Source: a virus
DNA: 36,148 bases
Virus record (IMG/VR): IMGVR_UViG_3300031566_000183
Location: 1-36,148 of that record
Direction: 5' to 3' (one strand)
Positions within the stretch are counted from its first letter, which is position 1. Each line of letters starts with the position of its first letter. The notes beneath the pieces were generated by a model that worked only from the letters and a program-made list of their open reading frames with translations, was not told the DNA's origin and did no database searches. Position numbers and translations under genes: made by a program. Shown here piece after piece: positions 24,556 through 32,952 of the stretch.

Positions 24556-25049
24556 TTTCCTTTAATTGCATTTTCTATTTTTTCGTACTTATATTTTGGA
24601 AATGTGTTTTCTTGTTGACAAATAGGACAAATTTCAACTTCATATTCATCCATAATCCAATCTGTTTCTATTGCATCAACATCAACTTTATTTTTACAAT
24701 GTTTACATTTCAGTTTCGTTTTTTCATATTCAAATAAATAATCAGGTTCAGGAAAATGATCTATGATTATAGGTTCACATAATATATTTATAGATAATCC
24801 TTTTACTGTTTTAAACTTCTCAATCATTTTATCAGTAATAGGACCATTAATTTTACCTTCAAGTTCTATTACAATATTATTTTCTATTCTCTGATCAGTA
24901 GGATAAAAAGGATCTTTTAATAACCATTTAGGAATTTTACCAGATTTAATTTTAAATGAAGTATCTTTTAGTCCTTGCAAATATGTTCGTGTACTTCCTG
25001 CATTAGGATTTCTCTTAATGGAAGTTCTATCAATTTTTATTATTTTCAT
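24552..25049 (-). CDS. Hypothetical protein with zinc-ribbon-like C-terminus
   Basis: I start at ATG 25049, preceded by a strong GGAGGAG; an upstream alternative at 25145 would overlap the coiled-coil gene fully. The 165-residue product has a basic N-terminus (IKIDRTSIKRNPNAGSTRTY), a central alpha/beta part, and paired cysteines CKHCKNK and CPICQQE separated by about 28 residues, like a zinc ribbon. It sits between the coiled-coil gene and the ATPase C-half, so it might act with them. Function unknown. Confidence 0.55.
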   Translation of the reverse strand: MKIIKIDRTSIKRNPNAGSTRTYLQGLKDTSFKIKSGKIPKWLLKDPFYPTDQRIENNIVIELEGKINGPITDKMIEKFKTVKGLSINILCEPIIIDHFPEPDYLFEYEKTKLKCKHCKNKVDVDAIETDWIMDEYEVEICPICQQENTFPKYKYEKIENAIKGK

Positions 25050-25272
25050 ATTTCTCCTCCAGTTCCTTAACTCCCTTTTCAATTTTACGTTCAATGGAAG
25101 CAATGTTAGTTTCCATTTCTTTGAGTTTCTTTTCTGCTTCTTCAACTGAATTGCATTTCCAATCAGTTTTAAGTTGATTCATCAGAGCAGTTTGTTGTCC
25201 TTTGAGTTCTGATACTGCAGATTTTGCATCATCTACTTTTTTCTTTAAATCAAGTAATTGTCTTTCATCCAT
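25030..25272 (-). CDS. Small coiled-coil protein next to the split ATPase
   Basis: An 80-residue, nearly all-helical protein (QLLDLKKKVDDAKSAVSELK, then EEAEKKLKEMETNIASIERK) with strong coiled-coil heptads and one Cys. It lies between the nuclease gene and the ATPase C-half. Because the split ATPase pieces have unequal coiled-coil arms, this protein could bridge or complete the arm (inference). No hallmark motif; it could simply be an accessory protein. Confidence 0.5.
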   Translation of the reverse strand: MDERQLLDLKKKVDDAKSAVSELKGQQTALMNQLKTDWKCNSVEEAEKKLKEMETNIASIERKIEKGVKELEEKYENNKN

Positions 25273-25459
25273 TTGCTTCTGGGTATATTGTTAATATTCT
25301 AATTGCATAATGATAGGAAGCAATTAATGGTATGAGATTTCTCATATGTTCTTCATAAAGCTCAATATCAATTTTTCCTATTTTAAGAGCATCTATTGAG
25401 TGTTGTTTAGCACTTAATAATTTATTCAATTCCTGTTGAAGTAATTTAATTGGTTTCAT
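25265..25459 (-). CDS. Hypothetical small protein
   Basis: The 64-residue, helix-rich product (MKPIKLLQQELNKLLSAKQH) has no recognisable family. It overlaps its neighbours at both ends (upstream gene stop at 25456 and coiled-coil gene start at 25272), consistent with operon translation. Function unknown. Confidence 0.42.
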   Translation of the reverse strand: MKPIKLLQQELNKLLSAKQHSIDALKIGKIDIELYEEHMRNLIPLIASYHYAIRILTIYPEANG

Positions 25460-25680
25460 TTTCCTATTATTTTAGTGAATTCCTTAGTTTCATCAACTGT
25501 TATTATCCCTTCTTTAAAAAGTCGGTGTGCATAATCCGGACGATATAGTGGATGCACGTTCCTTAATAATTGTATGTAATCCATTGATTTAACAGCATCT
25601 TTTAGTACCCTGTTAGTAGATATAACACTGATTTCAAGTTCTTGTCTTATTGAATTCATAATTTTTATAATTCTTCTCAT
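25456..25680 (-). CDS. Hypothetical small protein
   Basis: A 74-residue product, or 67 residues from ATG 25659. It has a basic N-terminus (MRRIIKIMNSIRQELEISVI) and a C-terminal FKEGIITVDETKEFTKII. No family is recognised. Its stop overlaps the next start by four bases. Function unknown. Confidence 0.42.
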   Translation of the reverse strand: MRRIIKIMNSIRQELEISVISTNRVLKDAVKSMDYIQLLRNVHPLYRPDYAHRLFKEGIITVDETKEFTKIIGK

Positions 25681-25703
25681 GATTTTAAATTATTTGATTT
25701 TAT

Positions 25704-25940
25704 TTATTTATAACTTACTGAACCATCTTCATCTCGATAATACTCAATATCATCAGAATCAGTAAAAGTTTTAGGTTCTTTCTTTTCTTTCTCAATCTGC
25801 TTTTCAAGGACGGCAATCTCTGATTTGAGTCTTCTGACCTTTTGATACCCTCCCTCATCATCATAATCAATTTCCAGCCAATCTTCAAATATTTCTATTA
25901 GTTCTGCCTGTTTTTCGCTTATTGCTTTATAATCTTTCAT
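25704..25940 (-). CDS. Hypothetical small charged protein
   Basis: The 78-residue product has a central helix (QKVRRLKSEIAVLEKQIEKE) with coiled-coil character and an acidic C-terminus (DSDDIEYYRDEDGSVSY). It directly follows the nuclease gene in the operon. No family match is apparent to me. Confidence 0.42.
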   Translation of the reverse strand: MKDYKAISEKQAELIEIFEDWLEIDYDDEGGYQKVRRLKSEIAVLEKQIEKEKKEPKTFTDSDDIEYYRDEDGSVSYK

Positions 25941-26848
25941 TCTAAACTATGATAAATTATTTCTTTTACTGATTCTCTTATACTATTTGCTTTAAAGAAA
26001 GCCTCCAAATTATCTTCAAACGACATGTCAGCTTTCCAAGTCCCATCTAACCTGCTGACAAAAGCATCAATTCGGTTATCACGTTCCTCTTTGCGTTCAA
26101 TATGTTCCCTGCTTATTACATTATCTTCAATTGGAAGAAATACTTTCTGGACTGTGTTATCTTCAGCAAACCACAAATAAACACAAGGTTTATGATTTAT
26201 CTGGTCTGCATCCATTCGCATTAATGAACCAGGATTGACGAGTAATCGTCCTTCGTGTTCCTCATGAAAGGTTTTGTGGTTATCTCCTGTTAAAATCAAA
26301 TCATATTGAGGATACTTCCGTAACAATTTTGCTGCCATTGGAGCATCACATCCTGGCCAAGGTAATTTACCTTGGTAGTTCATAATATGCCAAACGAGTA
26401 TTTTTCTTTTCCAAATAAACTTCTTCGTCTGTTTATCTTCTTTTATTAAATGCAATGATGGTTTTATTTTATCTGGAATTTGTCCCCAATGAGTATTTGG
26501 TAATACATTTAATCTTCCTACTTCCAATAATAAATCTATTCCACACCTTTCAGATAATTTTATATTATGTTGTGGCAAATCGTGTTGTCCGTATATTGTA
26601 TAGAATTTATTTGGAAGATGTTTAGCTGTTTCTTTTGATAAATATGTTGTTATTTTCCAACGATCATATAAATCTCCGGCATGGATTACAAGACAATTAT
26701 ATTCTTCTTGTAATTTGGATATAAAATCTACCTTTTTCCATTGAGTTTCCCAATAGTTATCAGTTCTGCAAATAGGAGTATCTTCTCGAAGATGCCAGTC
26801 ACTCGTGAGAATGGCTGAAGGAGTTTTATTCAGTTTTGTTCTTTCCAT
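25937..26848 (-). CDS. SbcD/Mre11-like metallophosphoesterase
   Basis: The 303-residue product shows the metallophosphatase motifs in order: SDWH (Asp17, His19), GDLYDRW (Asp59, Asp62), GQHD at 87-90 (GNHD in most relatives), VWHIMN near 153, and GDNH near 199 (usually GHTH). These are the metal ligands of the SbcD/Mre11 and T4 gp47 nucleases. It ends with a helical cap. With the split ATPase it likely forms an SbcCD/gp46-47-like complex for double-strand end resection or branched DNA processing. The ATG overlaps the preceding gene by about 23 bases. Confidence 0.8.
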   Translation of the reverse strand: MERTKLNKTPSAILTSDWHLREDTPICRTDNYWETQWKKVDFISKLQEEYNCLVIHAGDLYDRWKITTYLSKETAKHLPNKFYTIYGQHDLPQHNIKLSERCGIDLLLEVGRLNVLPNTHWGQIPDKIKPSLHLIKEDKQTKKFIWKRKILVWHIMNYQGKLPWPGCDAPMAAKLLRKYPQYDLILTGDNHKTFHEEHEGRLLVNPGSLMRMDADQINHKPCVYLWFAEDNTVQKVFLPIEDNVISREHIERKEERDNRIDAFVSRLDGTWKADMSFEDNLEAFFKANSIRESVKEIIYHSLE

Positions 26849-27023
26849 TTGTTATTAAAAAGTTATACCCATAATAAGGTAAATTAGTATCATCTCCATA
26901 TCCCATAGATTCTATCATATCCTCTAATTCTTTATTAGAAAGAGCTGAAACAAGTATTATTCTATCCATAATTAATTGAATAGCTTCTTCTCTTGTAATA
27001 TCTATTGTTGATTTCCATCCCAT
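26826..27023 (-). CDS. Hypothetical small phage protein
   Basis: A 65-residue product: MGWKSTIDITREEAIQLIMD, then a Gly-rich NLPYYGYNF near the end. To my recollection the TREEA stretch followed by a small NF-containing end recurs in phage replication neighbourhoods, but no function is known. It overlaps the nuclease start by 23 bases. The start context AGAAATTATGGG is shared with the next upstream gene. Confidence 0.5.
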   Translation of the reverse strand: MGWKSTIDITREEAIQLIMDRIILVSALSNKELEDMIESMGYGDDTNLPYYGYNFLITNGKNKTE

Positions 27024-27032
27024 AATTTCTAT

Positions 27033-27218
27033 TTATTTCCAAAATTGATACCATTTCTTTTCTTTGATAGGAACTACTCTAATTCCTATTTTAATATCTC
27101 TTAAAAGCTCATGGAGAGCATAACTGAATTCTTCCGTTTCTCTGTGAAGTTTATGAAACTTTCTTATTGCTTCCTTATTATCTACTTCTATTCTAAATTT
27201 TAAGTTTGGTTGTCCCAT
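27033..27218 (-). CDS. Hypothetical small protein
   Basis: A 61-residue product beginning MGQPNLKFRIEVDNKEAIRK and ending KKWYQFWK. Helical and basic, with no family match apparent to me. Its start context AGAAATTATGGG matches that of the preceding small gene, suggesting a shared initiation region. Function unknown. Confidence 0.4.
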   Translation of the reverse strand: MGQPNLKFRIEVDNKEAIRKFHKLHRETEEFSYALHELLRDIKIGIRVVPIKEKKWYQFWK

Positions 27219-27223
27219 AATTT

Positions 27224-28330
27224 CTATTTTTTAACTGGTTGATTACATAAAGGACATATATTTGGAAACACCCTATTAAATTCTACCTGTAAAGTCTTAT
27301 GTCTAACCTCTGCTGTTTTAAGTTGCCCATTAGTACTGTTTAACTGAGAAACTGCCTTAAATAGCCGTTTCCTTTGATCGTCAGCCGTTTCTTTATTCTC
27401 ATACAACTCTAATAAGGCGTTTACAGGTTTTTCAATAGTAATTAGTTCTTCTTGCTCCAATATTTCTGCTTGAACATCTTTTATTTGTTTTACAAGAAAG
27501 GTTAATTCACCTCCCTCTGTTCCAATATCTTCAATTTCATATTTCCATTCAAATATCTGATTTAATGGTTTTTCTAATTCAAGAATTTCTGAAACATCTT
27601 CAATATCAGTATTTACTTCTTTAATATTATCAACTAATTTTCCAAGTTTATCATAATTAACACAACTTTTGATTAGTCTTTCATCCATTCCTTCCAATAC
27701 TTCCACATCAATCTCAAACTTTTCCAAGTGGTCAAATTGTTTGAGTTCTCGTTCTTTATCTTCTATTTGTTTGATAAGTCCAGTGGCTGGTTTATCTTTT
27801 TTAGCTTCTTTTCCTATTGTGAAACTTAATTGATTTATCCAACTCTGTACATTTTGAGTACCAGTATCAATTTTATCCAGCCTTGCAACTTTGTTGAAAT
27901 GACTTGCTACTGCACCTGGTGATTCACTTAATAAAAATGGGGCATCAAATTGATTTTGTAAGTTTATTTCATTGATATTAAGAAACCTACTGATTTCTTC
28001 CGGAACTGAAGTACCAAAAGCTGTGAATTCCGTTTTATTTCGCTTATCCCCTTCTTGTACTCCACTTGTTTCCAAGATGTATTTATCCATCTTATCTTTA
28101 ATCCAAGTAACGATACCTTCTTCTGTTTGAAATCGTATCTTCGATTCACCAGCCCAGTGAGAACAGAGGGAACTCCCTGAAGGTCTATTCCAAACAACTT
28201 TTCGTATAGAGCGAATGATTCCTGTCTTTCCAGAATCAGACGATCCAACAATGACGTTAACTCCATTGGAGAATTCAAGTTCTGTTTCTTCATGACTTTG
28301 AACATTGGTGATTTGTAATGATTTAATCAT
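27224..28330 (-). CDS. N-terminal half of a split Rad50/SbcC (gp46)-like ATPase with zinc hook
   Basis: The 368-residue product has Walker A GSSDSGKT at 29-36 after [16 protein letters not shown], the usual SMC/Rad50 N-terminus, then a Q-loop-like [12 protein letters not shown] near 124-135. A long coiled coil runs from about 150 to 350 and ends in a zinc-hook CPLC (359-362). The protein stops just after the hook, so signature and Walker B are missing; those are supplied by the product of 23944-24555. It overlaps the UXS-like gene by ATGA (28327-28330). An intact SbcC is normally one chain of about 1000 residues. Confidence 0.82.
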   Translation of the reverse strand: MIKSLQITNVQSHEETELEFSNGVNVIVGSSDSGKTGIIRSIRKVVWNRPSGSSLCSHWAGESKIRFQTEEGIVTWIKDKMDKYILETSGVQEGDKRNKTEFTAFGTSVPEEISRFLNINEINLQNQFDAPFLLSESPGAVASHFNKVARLDKIDTGTQNVQSWINQLSFTIGKEAKKDKPATGLIKQIEDKERELKQFDHLEKFEIDVEVLEGMDERLIKSCVNYDKLGKLVDNIKEVNTDIEDVSEILELEKPLNQIFEWKYEIEDIGTEGGELTFLVKQIKDVQAEILEQEELITIEKPVNALLELYENKETADDQRKRLFKAVSQLNSTNGQLKTAEVRHKTLQVEFNRVFPNICPLCNQPVKK

Positions 28331-29271
28331 AATATTAAAATATTTTTAAAATAGCAAATTGTATTTTTTAATCCTGTTAGTAAATCTACATGAGGAACCC
28401 ATCCTAACTTTTCTTTGGCTAAAGTGATATCTAATTGTCTGCGGACAGGATCGTCTGCTGGTAATGGCTTATAAATAATCTTTGATTTAGAATCTGTGAT
28501 ATGGATTATTAAATCTGCCAACTCATCAATAGTAAACTCATATGGATTTCCAATATTTACAGGGCCAGTGAAATCATCTGCTGAATCCATCATCTTTATT
28601 AATCCTTCAACAAGATCAGAAATATACTGGAAACTTCGAGTCTGTTTTCCATTACCATAAATAGTTATATCTTCTCCTTTTAATGCTTGAATAATAAAAT
28701 TACTAATTACCCTTCCGTCATTTGTTAACATCTTTGGTCCGTACGTGTTACTTATCCTAACTATCTTTATTTTTACTCCTTCCTGTCTGTGATAGTTAAT
28801 AAACAAGGTCTCTGCACATCTTTTGGATTCATCGTAACAAGCACGAACACCTATTGGATTAACATTACCCCAATATGTTTCTTTTTGTGGGTGTTCCAAT
28901 GGATCTCCATATATTTCACTTGTGGATGCCTGTAGTACTTTTACGTTAAGTCTTTTTGCTAATTCCAGTACATTAATGGCTCCCATCACAGAGGTATTGA
29001 TTGTCTTTATGGGATTATGCTGATAATGTACCGGAGATGCAGGACAGGCTAAATTATATATCTCATCACATTCAATTTGAATTGGATTAATCACATCATG
29101 GCGGATTGCTTCAAAGTATGGGTTTGACAATAGTAATAGATGGCATATACTATCTTTTCGTCCTGAAAAGTAGCTGTCCAAGCAAATAACTTCATTACCT
29201 TCATTTAATAATCTTTCACAAAGATGTGAACCAATAAAACCTGCTCCTCCACAAACTAAAATTCTCTTCAT
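28327..29271 (-). CDS. UDP-glucuronate decarboxylase-like NAD-dependent epimerase
   Basis: The 314-residue product is a short-chain sugar-nucleotide enzyme: GGAGFIGSH at 8-16 (NAD-binding), STSEIYGDP near 116-124 (Thr117) and a YxxxK pair at Tyr146-Lys150. [11 protein letters not shown] and [10 protein letters not shown] match UDP-xylose synthase (UXS) members most closely. UXS makes UDP-xylose from UDP-glucuronate, so this gene could supply a donor to the glycosyltransferases at 1-5886 although it sits 20 kb away on the other strand (inference). Its start overlaps the upstream HNH gene's stop. Other dehydratase/epimerase activities are not excluded. Confidence 0.75.
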   Translation of the reverse strand: MKRILVCGGAGFIGSHLCERLLNEGNEVICLDSYFSGRKDSICHLLLLSNPYFEAIRHDVINPIQIECDEIYNLACPASPVHYQHNPIKTINTSVMGAINVLELAKRLNVKVLQASTSEIYGDPLEHPQKETYWGNVNPIGVRACYDESKRCAETLFINYHRQEGVKIKIVRISNTYGPKMLTNDGRVISNFIIQALKGEDITIYGNGKQTRSFQYISDLVEGLIKMMDSADDFTGPVNIGNPYEFTIDELADLIIHITDSKSKIIYKPLPADDPVRRQLDITLAKEKLGWVPHVDLLTGLKNTICYFKNILIL

Positions 29272-29807
29272 TTTTCTTTATATTTTATTCTATATTCCAT
29301 TTTTACTTTATGATGTAATTTCATATGACATTTATGACATAAACTTATCCAATCATTTATATTTCTTCTATATTGTCCATCTACATTATGCCAAACATAT
29401 AAAGTAGATGTTGTTATACGACAAAATTCACAATGATCGGCTTTTCCTAATTTTCTCTGAATATATGTATGTAATGCTCCATATTTAACATCATCTCCTT
29501 TCCAATTGTAATTTTTCTCATTTACCGATGTTTCAGTTCTAAATTCAGTTTTAATACTGTTGTGTTCTCCTTCTTTAAAAGAAGTTTTATTTTGTTTACA
29601 AAATCCAATTGTGCCTTTATTCCAAGGAGCAATTCCTTCTTTAAAGGAAGTTGGATTTTCTTTATGTTTAATATAGATAAGTCTTGATGGTCTTAATCTA
29701 TATTTATACTTGCATTCTTGAGAACAAAACTTATCTCTTCCATTTCTTATTCTATAAGATTTTCCGATAAATTCTTTACCACATTCACATTTAACAAGTA
29801 TATCCAT
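29268..29807 (-). CDS. HNH endonuclease, NUMOD3-like
   Basis: The 179-residue product begins with a zinc-ribbon (CECGKEF and CSQECKYKY) and then two NUMOD3-like repeats with SFKEG ([16 protein letters not shown], then [12 protein letters not shown]). The catalytic end has [19 protein letters not shown], then [13 protein letters not shown], typical of HNH homing endonucleases. These enzymes nick or cut DNA and spread by copying themselves. Unlike many free-standing copies it is coupled to the UXS gene by ATGA, so it may be long established. Target unknown. Confidence 0.75.
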   Translation of the reverse strand: MDILVKCECGKEFIGKSYRIRNGRDKFCSQECKYKYRLRPSRLIYIKHKENPTSFKEGIAPWNKGTIGFCKQNKTSFKEGEHNSIKTEFRTETSVNEKNYNWKGDDVKYGALHTYIQRKLGKADHCEFCRITTSTLYVWHNVDGQYRRNINDWISLCHKCHMKLHHKVKMEYRIKYKEK

Positions 29808-29835
29808 TTTAAATATTTTGTATCAATTCTGTTTA

Positions 29836-30054
29836 CTAAAAAGTTAGATTAGTCCCCTCATTAAGTAATTCTCTTTTTTTCTTACCTTTTTTAAATCCCT
29901 TATCATATCCTTTCTGATATACCTTCAAAAACAAATTTACTATTTCTAATTGAATGGGTGCAACTTGAACAGAATCATTTTTTATCTTAGAAAGTTTATC
30001 TAATATAAGTAAACATTCTTCAAGGAATTCTAATATTTCTTCTTTTTCTTTCAT
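29836..30054 (-). CDS. Hypothetical small helical protein
   Basis: The 72-residue product (MKEKEEILEFLEECLLILDK, then YQKGYDKGFKKGKKKREL) is helical, with a basic KGF.KGKKK stretch that may touch nucleic acid. No family is recognised. It lies between the RuvC-side hypothetical gene and the HNH gene. Confidence 0.42.
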   Translation of the reverse strand: MKEKEEILEFLEECLLILDKLSKIKNDSVQVAPIQLEIVNLFLKVYQKGYDKGFKKGKKKRELLNEGTNLTF

Positions 30055-30065
30055 CTCTTTATCAT

Positions 30066-30350
30066 TTATTCATGTTGTAAATTACCTTTTTCATCTTCAT
30101 ACCAAATAAACCCTCCTATTCCTTTTCTTCTTCTTTTCAGCATCTCTAAATTTACTTCTTTAAAGGCAGATAAATTTATTTCTTTACAAGTAATATGTAA
30201 ATTTCCTATTGCAAAACGAGGATTTGATATACCATGACGTTTACGTATGTCTAGTGCATTTTCTTTTGATGTTGCTTTAATTATGTGACATCCAGCAACT
30301 CGTTTTCCTTCTGTATTTGTGCCAAATACACAAACTGTATAATATATCAT
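30066..30350 (-). CDS. Hypothetical small protein
   Basis: A 94-residue product: MIYYTVCVFGTNTEGKRVAG, ATSKENALDIRKRHGI and a C-terminal GIGGFIWYEDEKGNLQHE. No family is recognised; the layout suggests a small alpha/beta protein. The ATG overlaps the RuvC-like gene's stop (ATGA at 30347-30350). Confidence 0.45.
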   Translation of the reverse strand: MIYYTVCVFGTNTEGKRVAGCHIIKATSKENALDIRKRHGISNPRFAIGNLHITCKEINLSAFKEVNLEMLKRRRKGIGGFIWYEDEKGNLQHE

Positions 30351-30964
30351 CTCTTCATCATTTTAAATATTTGTGATTGCTTGCTTGCTACGTAGTGAAT
30401 AGCCAAAGCATCGGCAACTGCTTCATCAATGTACTTAATACCCTTCAAATCTACTTCATACAATTTACATATTGCTTCAATCATATCCCCTTTTGTTGCT
30501 GCTTTCTTACCCAATACAGCTTTCTTGGCATCCTGTTCGGAATAGTATTCTATTGGTATTCCCAAACATTCAGAAATGGTGGTTGTTACTCCTGTTACCA
30601 CTCCAATCATTACAGCAGCATTGGCATTTTGACTTCCGTGTGGAACTTCACTGAGAATGAGTCGTATATTATATTCTCTTATTATTTTCTTTAATTTCTG
30701 TATTATTTCTACCGTTCTGCGATAACGATCATCAGATGTACGAATCCTACGTTTTTTCTGTTCTGGAGTAGTTTTAATACAGCCTGTTTCAAGAATATGA
30801 TCTTTATTGTTTAATACAGCCCACCCCCAAGCAGTAAAACTGGGATCATTGGTAAGAATGGTAAATTGATTAGTAATACCAACTTCATCATCATAATGTA
30901 ATCTATCAGGAACATATTCTTTACCACTTCTAAAAATAACTTCAGGTTTCTTTGTTCTTTTCAT
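30347..30964 (-). CDS. RuvC-like Holliday junction resolvase
   Basis: The 205-residue protein has a RuvC/RNase H-like arrangement of acidic residues: Asp40 in ILTNDPSFTAWGWAVL, Glu106 in RLILSEVPHGS, and Asp180 with Asp185 in YIDEAVADALAIHY. The spacing and the DEAVADALAI motif fit phage RuvC-like resolvases, which cut Holliday junctions made during recombination-dependent replication. It is encoded just after the RecA-like and endonuclease genes. The first 30 residues are extra compared with the usual bacterial form. Confidence 0.75.
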   Translation of the reverse strand: MKRTKKPEVIFRSGKEYVPDRLHYDDEVGITNQFTILTNDPSFTAWGWAVLNNKDHILETGCIKTTPEQKKRRIRTSDDRYRRTVEIIQKLKKIIREYNIRLILSEVPHGSQNANAAVMIGVVTGVTTTISECLGIPIEYYSEQDAKKAVLGKKAATKGDMIEAICKLYEVDLKGIKYIDEAVADALAIHYVASKQSQIFKMMKR

Positions 30965-31142
30965 TTTTATCCTTTCTAATCAATGTTTTATAATGATGGT
31001 CGGGATGGTCTAAATACTCCACCTCCCAATATTCCAATTCTCCATAATCTTGCACAAGATAATGTAATCTTGCCTGTCCTTGAGGATATTTGTTTTCCAT
31101 AGGATTCGCAAATATCATAACTATATCTCCAATTTTCATCAT
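30942..31142 (-). CDS. Hypothetical small protein
   Basis: The 66-residue product (MMKIGDIVMIFANPMENKYP, then YGELEYWEVEYLDHPDHHYK) resembles small SH3/KOW-like phage proteins. It starts at ATG 31142 within the stop of the GIY-YIG gene and overlaps the RuvC-like start by 23 bases. An alternative frame (30988-31188) was judged a shadow. Function unknown. Confidence 0.48.
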   Translation of the reverse strand: MMKIGDIVMIFANPMENKYPQGQARLHYLVQDYGELEYWEVEYLDHPDHHYKTLIRKDKNEKNKET

Positions 31143-31876
31143 ACTTTAGGATTTCGTTCTTGTTTAAATTTACTATTAATTTTAGCAAGTCCCTTGCCTT
31201 CTTTATACTGTTGCTTAGCTCGAATAGACGCCTGTAATCGCATTTCAGGAGTCCAACTGTTTCTCATTTTTTCTATTTCTTCTGGAGTATGGGAAAATCT
31301 ATTTCCTTTTGCATATTGATTTCCTTTCAGATTACCTCTATTTTTATTCCCAATCATATTCCGAGTTTTTTTGGTGTGTTTTCTTTTATAAAATGAATTT
31401 CTTTCCCCAAAAGGATGTTCATGACTTTCCCAATACTTTTTTCTTGCTTCTGATTGTTTTCGTTTTACATCAAATCGTTTACTAACACTATTTTCTCCAC
31501 GATGTTTTTGTTTAAAATCTTCTGATCGTTTAATTCCAAGTGGTGAACCTGCGATTTTTGCAATATTAAATTCTGGTTTTAATGTATCTATATAATATTG
31601 TTCTCTTTCCAATAACCGTTTTTTAAATGAGAGAATATCTTCATTTATTTTTCTTGAAACTATTTCTATTATTTCAAATATTAAATTATTCTCTCCATGA
31701 ACATCATAATGTCTTTGTAATAAGTAACTACCATGATTTTTGTTTTTTAATCTTTTAAGATGATCCCATTTTCTATCTTTAAAATGATTAGCACTCCCTA
31801 CATATAATTTACCATTTATAATAGATCGTATTTGATAAATACCTGAAGTACTAAGAGAATGTATTATTCTTTCCAT
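31139..31876 (-). CDS. GIY-YIG homing endonuclease inserted at the end of the RecA-like gene
   Basis: The 245-residue product has GIYQIRSI at 12-19 and KLYVGSANHFKDRK at 23-36, the GIY-YIG catalytic core, followed by an Arg/Glu-rich helix and NUMOD3-type segments (GIKRSEDFKQKHRGENS; GERNSFYKRKHTKKTRNMI). It ends in ERNPKV-stop, the same codons as the end of the RecA-like gene, because a 19-bp direct repeat flanks the insertion. The cassette is about 782 bp. In phages such free-standing GIY-YIG genes spread by cutting allelic sites. Confidence 0.8.
   Translation of the reverse strand: MERIIHSLSTSGIYQIRSIINGKLYVGSANHFKDRKWDHLKRLKNKNHGSYLLQRHYDVHGENNLIFEIIEIVSRKINEDILSFKKRLLEREQYYIDTLKPEFNIAKIAGSPLGIKRSEDFKQKHRGENSVSKRFDVKRKQSEARKKYWESHEHPFGERNSFYKRKHTKKTRNMIGNKNRGNLKGNQYAKGNRFSHTPEEIEKMRNSWTPEMRLQASIRAKQQYKEGKGLAKINSKFKQERNPKV
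31142..31160. repeat. 19-bp direct repeat, cassette left copy
   Basis: TACTTTAGGATTTCGTTCT, identical to 31924-31942. It encodes the shared C-terminal codons ERNPKV on the minus strand. Together with adjoining bases the two copies match at 26 of 29 positions. Confidence 0.85.
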
Positions 31877-31923
31877 TTTAGTAAATATGTAAGTCCCTAC
31901 AACAAATTTATTTATAATTATCG
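31142..31923 (-). mobile_element. GIY-YIG homing-endonuclease cassette bounded by 19-bp direct repeats
   Basis: Copies of TACTTTAGGATTTCGTTCT (plus strand) occur at 31142-31160 and 31924-31942. The segment from the start of one copy to the start of the other is 782 bp and carries only the GIY-YIG gene and its short leader (31877-31917). An insertion that duplicated the recombinase 3' end fits this structure (inference). Confidence 0.65.
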
Positions 31924-32952
31924 TACTTTAGGATTTCGTTCTGATTGAAATTGTTTTTCTATATATTCCCACAAATCAATAACTTCCTCTTTTAAAATGA
32001 ATTCTGATTGATTATCTTCAATTATCTTAATAGCTTTACTCATTTCATTGGATAATTCTTTTTTTTGAAGGGTATAAACTTTATTGTTTGTATAATTCTT
32101 AATAAATTGTAAGTTATCCCTCACAGAATCTATTCCATAGTCAAAAATTATGGTTACAGGAGCAGTTCGGAATGGTTTCCAAATACTACTTTTTACAACT
32201 TCAACCTCAATATTTACCCCAATAACACGTTTGACTTCTTTTCCATTCACTGTTTTTATCTTTGTGATTTTGTTTTTAGTATCTGTTTCCAAACGCAGAC
32301 TGGAATAAAATCTGATTGCTTTGCCACCGGGACTATCCTGCTTCTTTCCAAATGTTGCAAAAGTATCCCGTATTTGATTGGAACAGACTAAAAGGTAGTT
32401 TTTCTGTTTAAGTATACGACAACCCATTCTCAATTCCTGACTAAATTCTTTACCTCTTCTGCCCCCCATTGTATCCTTCCCCTCCATTTCCATATCAGTA
32501 GAGAGAGCAGCAAGAGAATCCACCATAATCCCATGGATTCCATTTCCTTTCGGATTCCAATCTTTTATAGATGCGAAAACTAAAGGGATTGTATCCGGTT
32601 GATAGTAATTCTTATTGTCAATATTAATGCCATACATTTGAGCGTACTGATTATCAATCCTGCCTTCAGGATCATGATATTGACATTCCCCTCCACCAGA
32701 TTGAATATTACCACCTATTTCACAAAGGAAAGCAGTTTTTCCACTACTTTCCGGACCATAAATCTCTACAAATATACCACCTGGTAAACCACCTCCTCTG
32801 ATTCTGCCTCCTGATATGGCAAGATCGAGTAACGTTGATCCTGTACTGATAACTTTTCCAAAATTTCCATCATACTCCTCCTTCTTTTCTTTTGGTGAAG
32901 ATACTTTCTTTTTCATCTGCTGACTTAATCCTGAATGTCGTACTCTTTGCAT
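31918..32952 (-). CDS. RecA/UvsX-like recombinase
   Basis: The 344-residue protein has the Walker A motif GPESSGKT at 66-73, Walker B GIMVDSLAAL near 140-149, and SNQIRDTFATFGKKQDSPGG near the L2-type segment, followed by AIRFYSSLRLE. These mark the RecA/UvsX strand-exchange family. It lies next to an ssDNA-binding protein and near a UvsY-like and a RuvC-like gene, as in T4-like recombination-dependent replication. The C-terminus ends ERNPKVR; the last codons are duplicated downstream by the GIY-YIG insertion. Its stop is followed by a 41-nt leader. Confidence 0.85.
   Translation of the reverse strand: MQRVRHSGLSQQMKKKVSSPKEKKEEYDGNFGKVISTGSTLLDLAISGGRIRGGGLPGGIFVEIYGPESSGKTAFLCEIGGNIQSGGGECQYHDPEGRIDNQYAQMYGINIDNKNYYQPDTIPLVFASIKDWNPKGNGIHGIMVDSLAALSTDMEMEGKDTMGGRRGKEFSQELRMGCRILKQKNYLLVCSNQIRDTFATFGKKQDSPGGKAIRFYSSLRLETDTKNKITKIKTVNGKEVKRVIGVNIEVEVVKSSIWKPFRTAPVTIIFDYGIDSVRDNLQFIKNYTNNKVYTLQKKELSNEMSKAIKIIEDNQSEFILKEEVIDLWEYIEKQFQSERNPKVR
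31924..31942. repeat. 19-bp direct repeat, cassette right copy (end of the RecA-like gene)
   Basis: Same sequence as 31142-31160, lying in the last codons of the recombinase gene on the minus strand. Confidence 0.85.

Noticed and set aside
30988-31188. Alternative minus-strand frame overlapping 30942-31142
   Set aside because: The 30942-31142 frame keeps overlaps with both neighbours and has a more typical protein; this one runs across the direct repeat.
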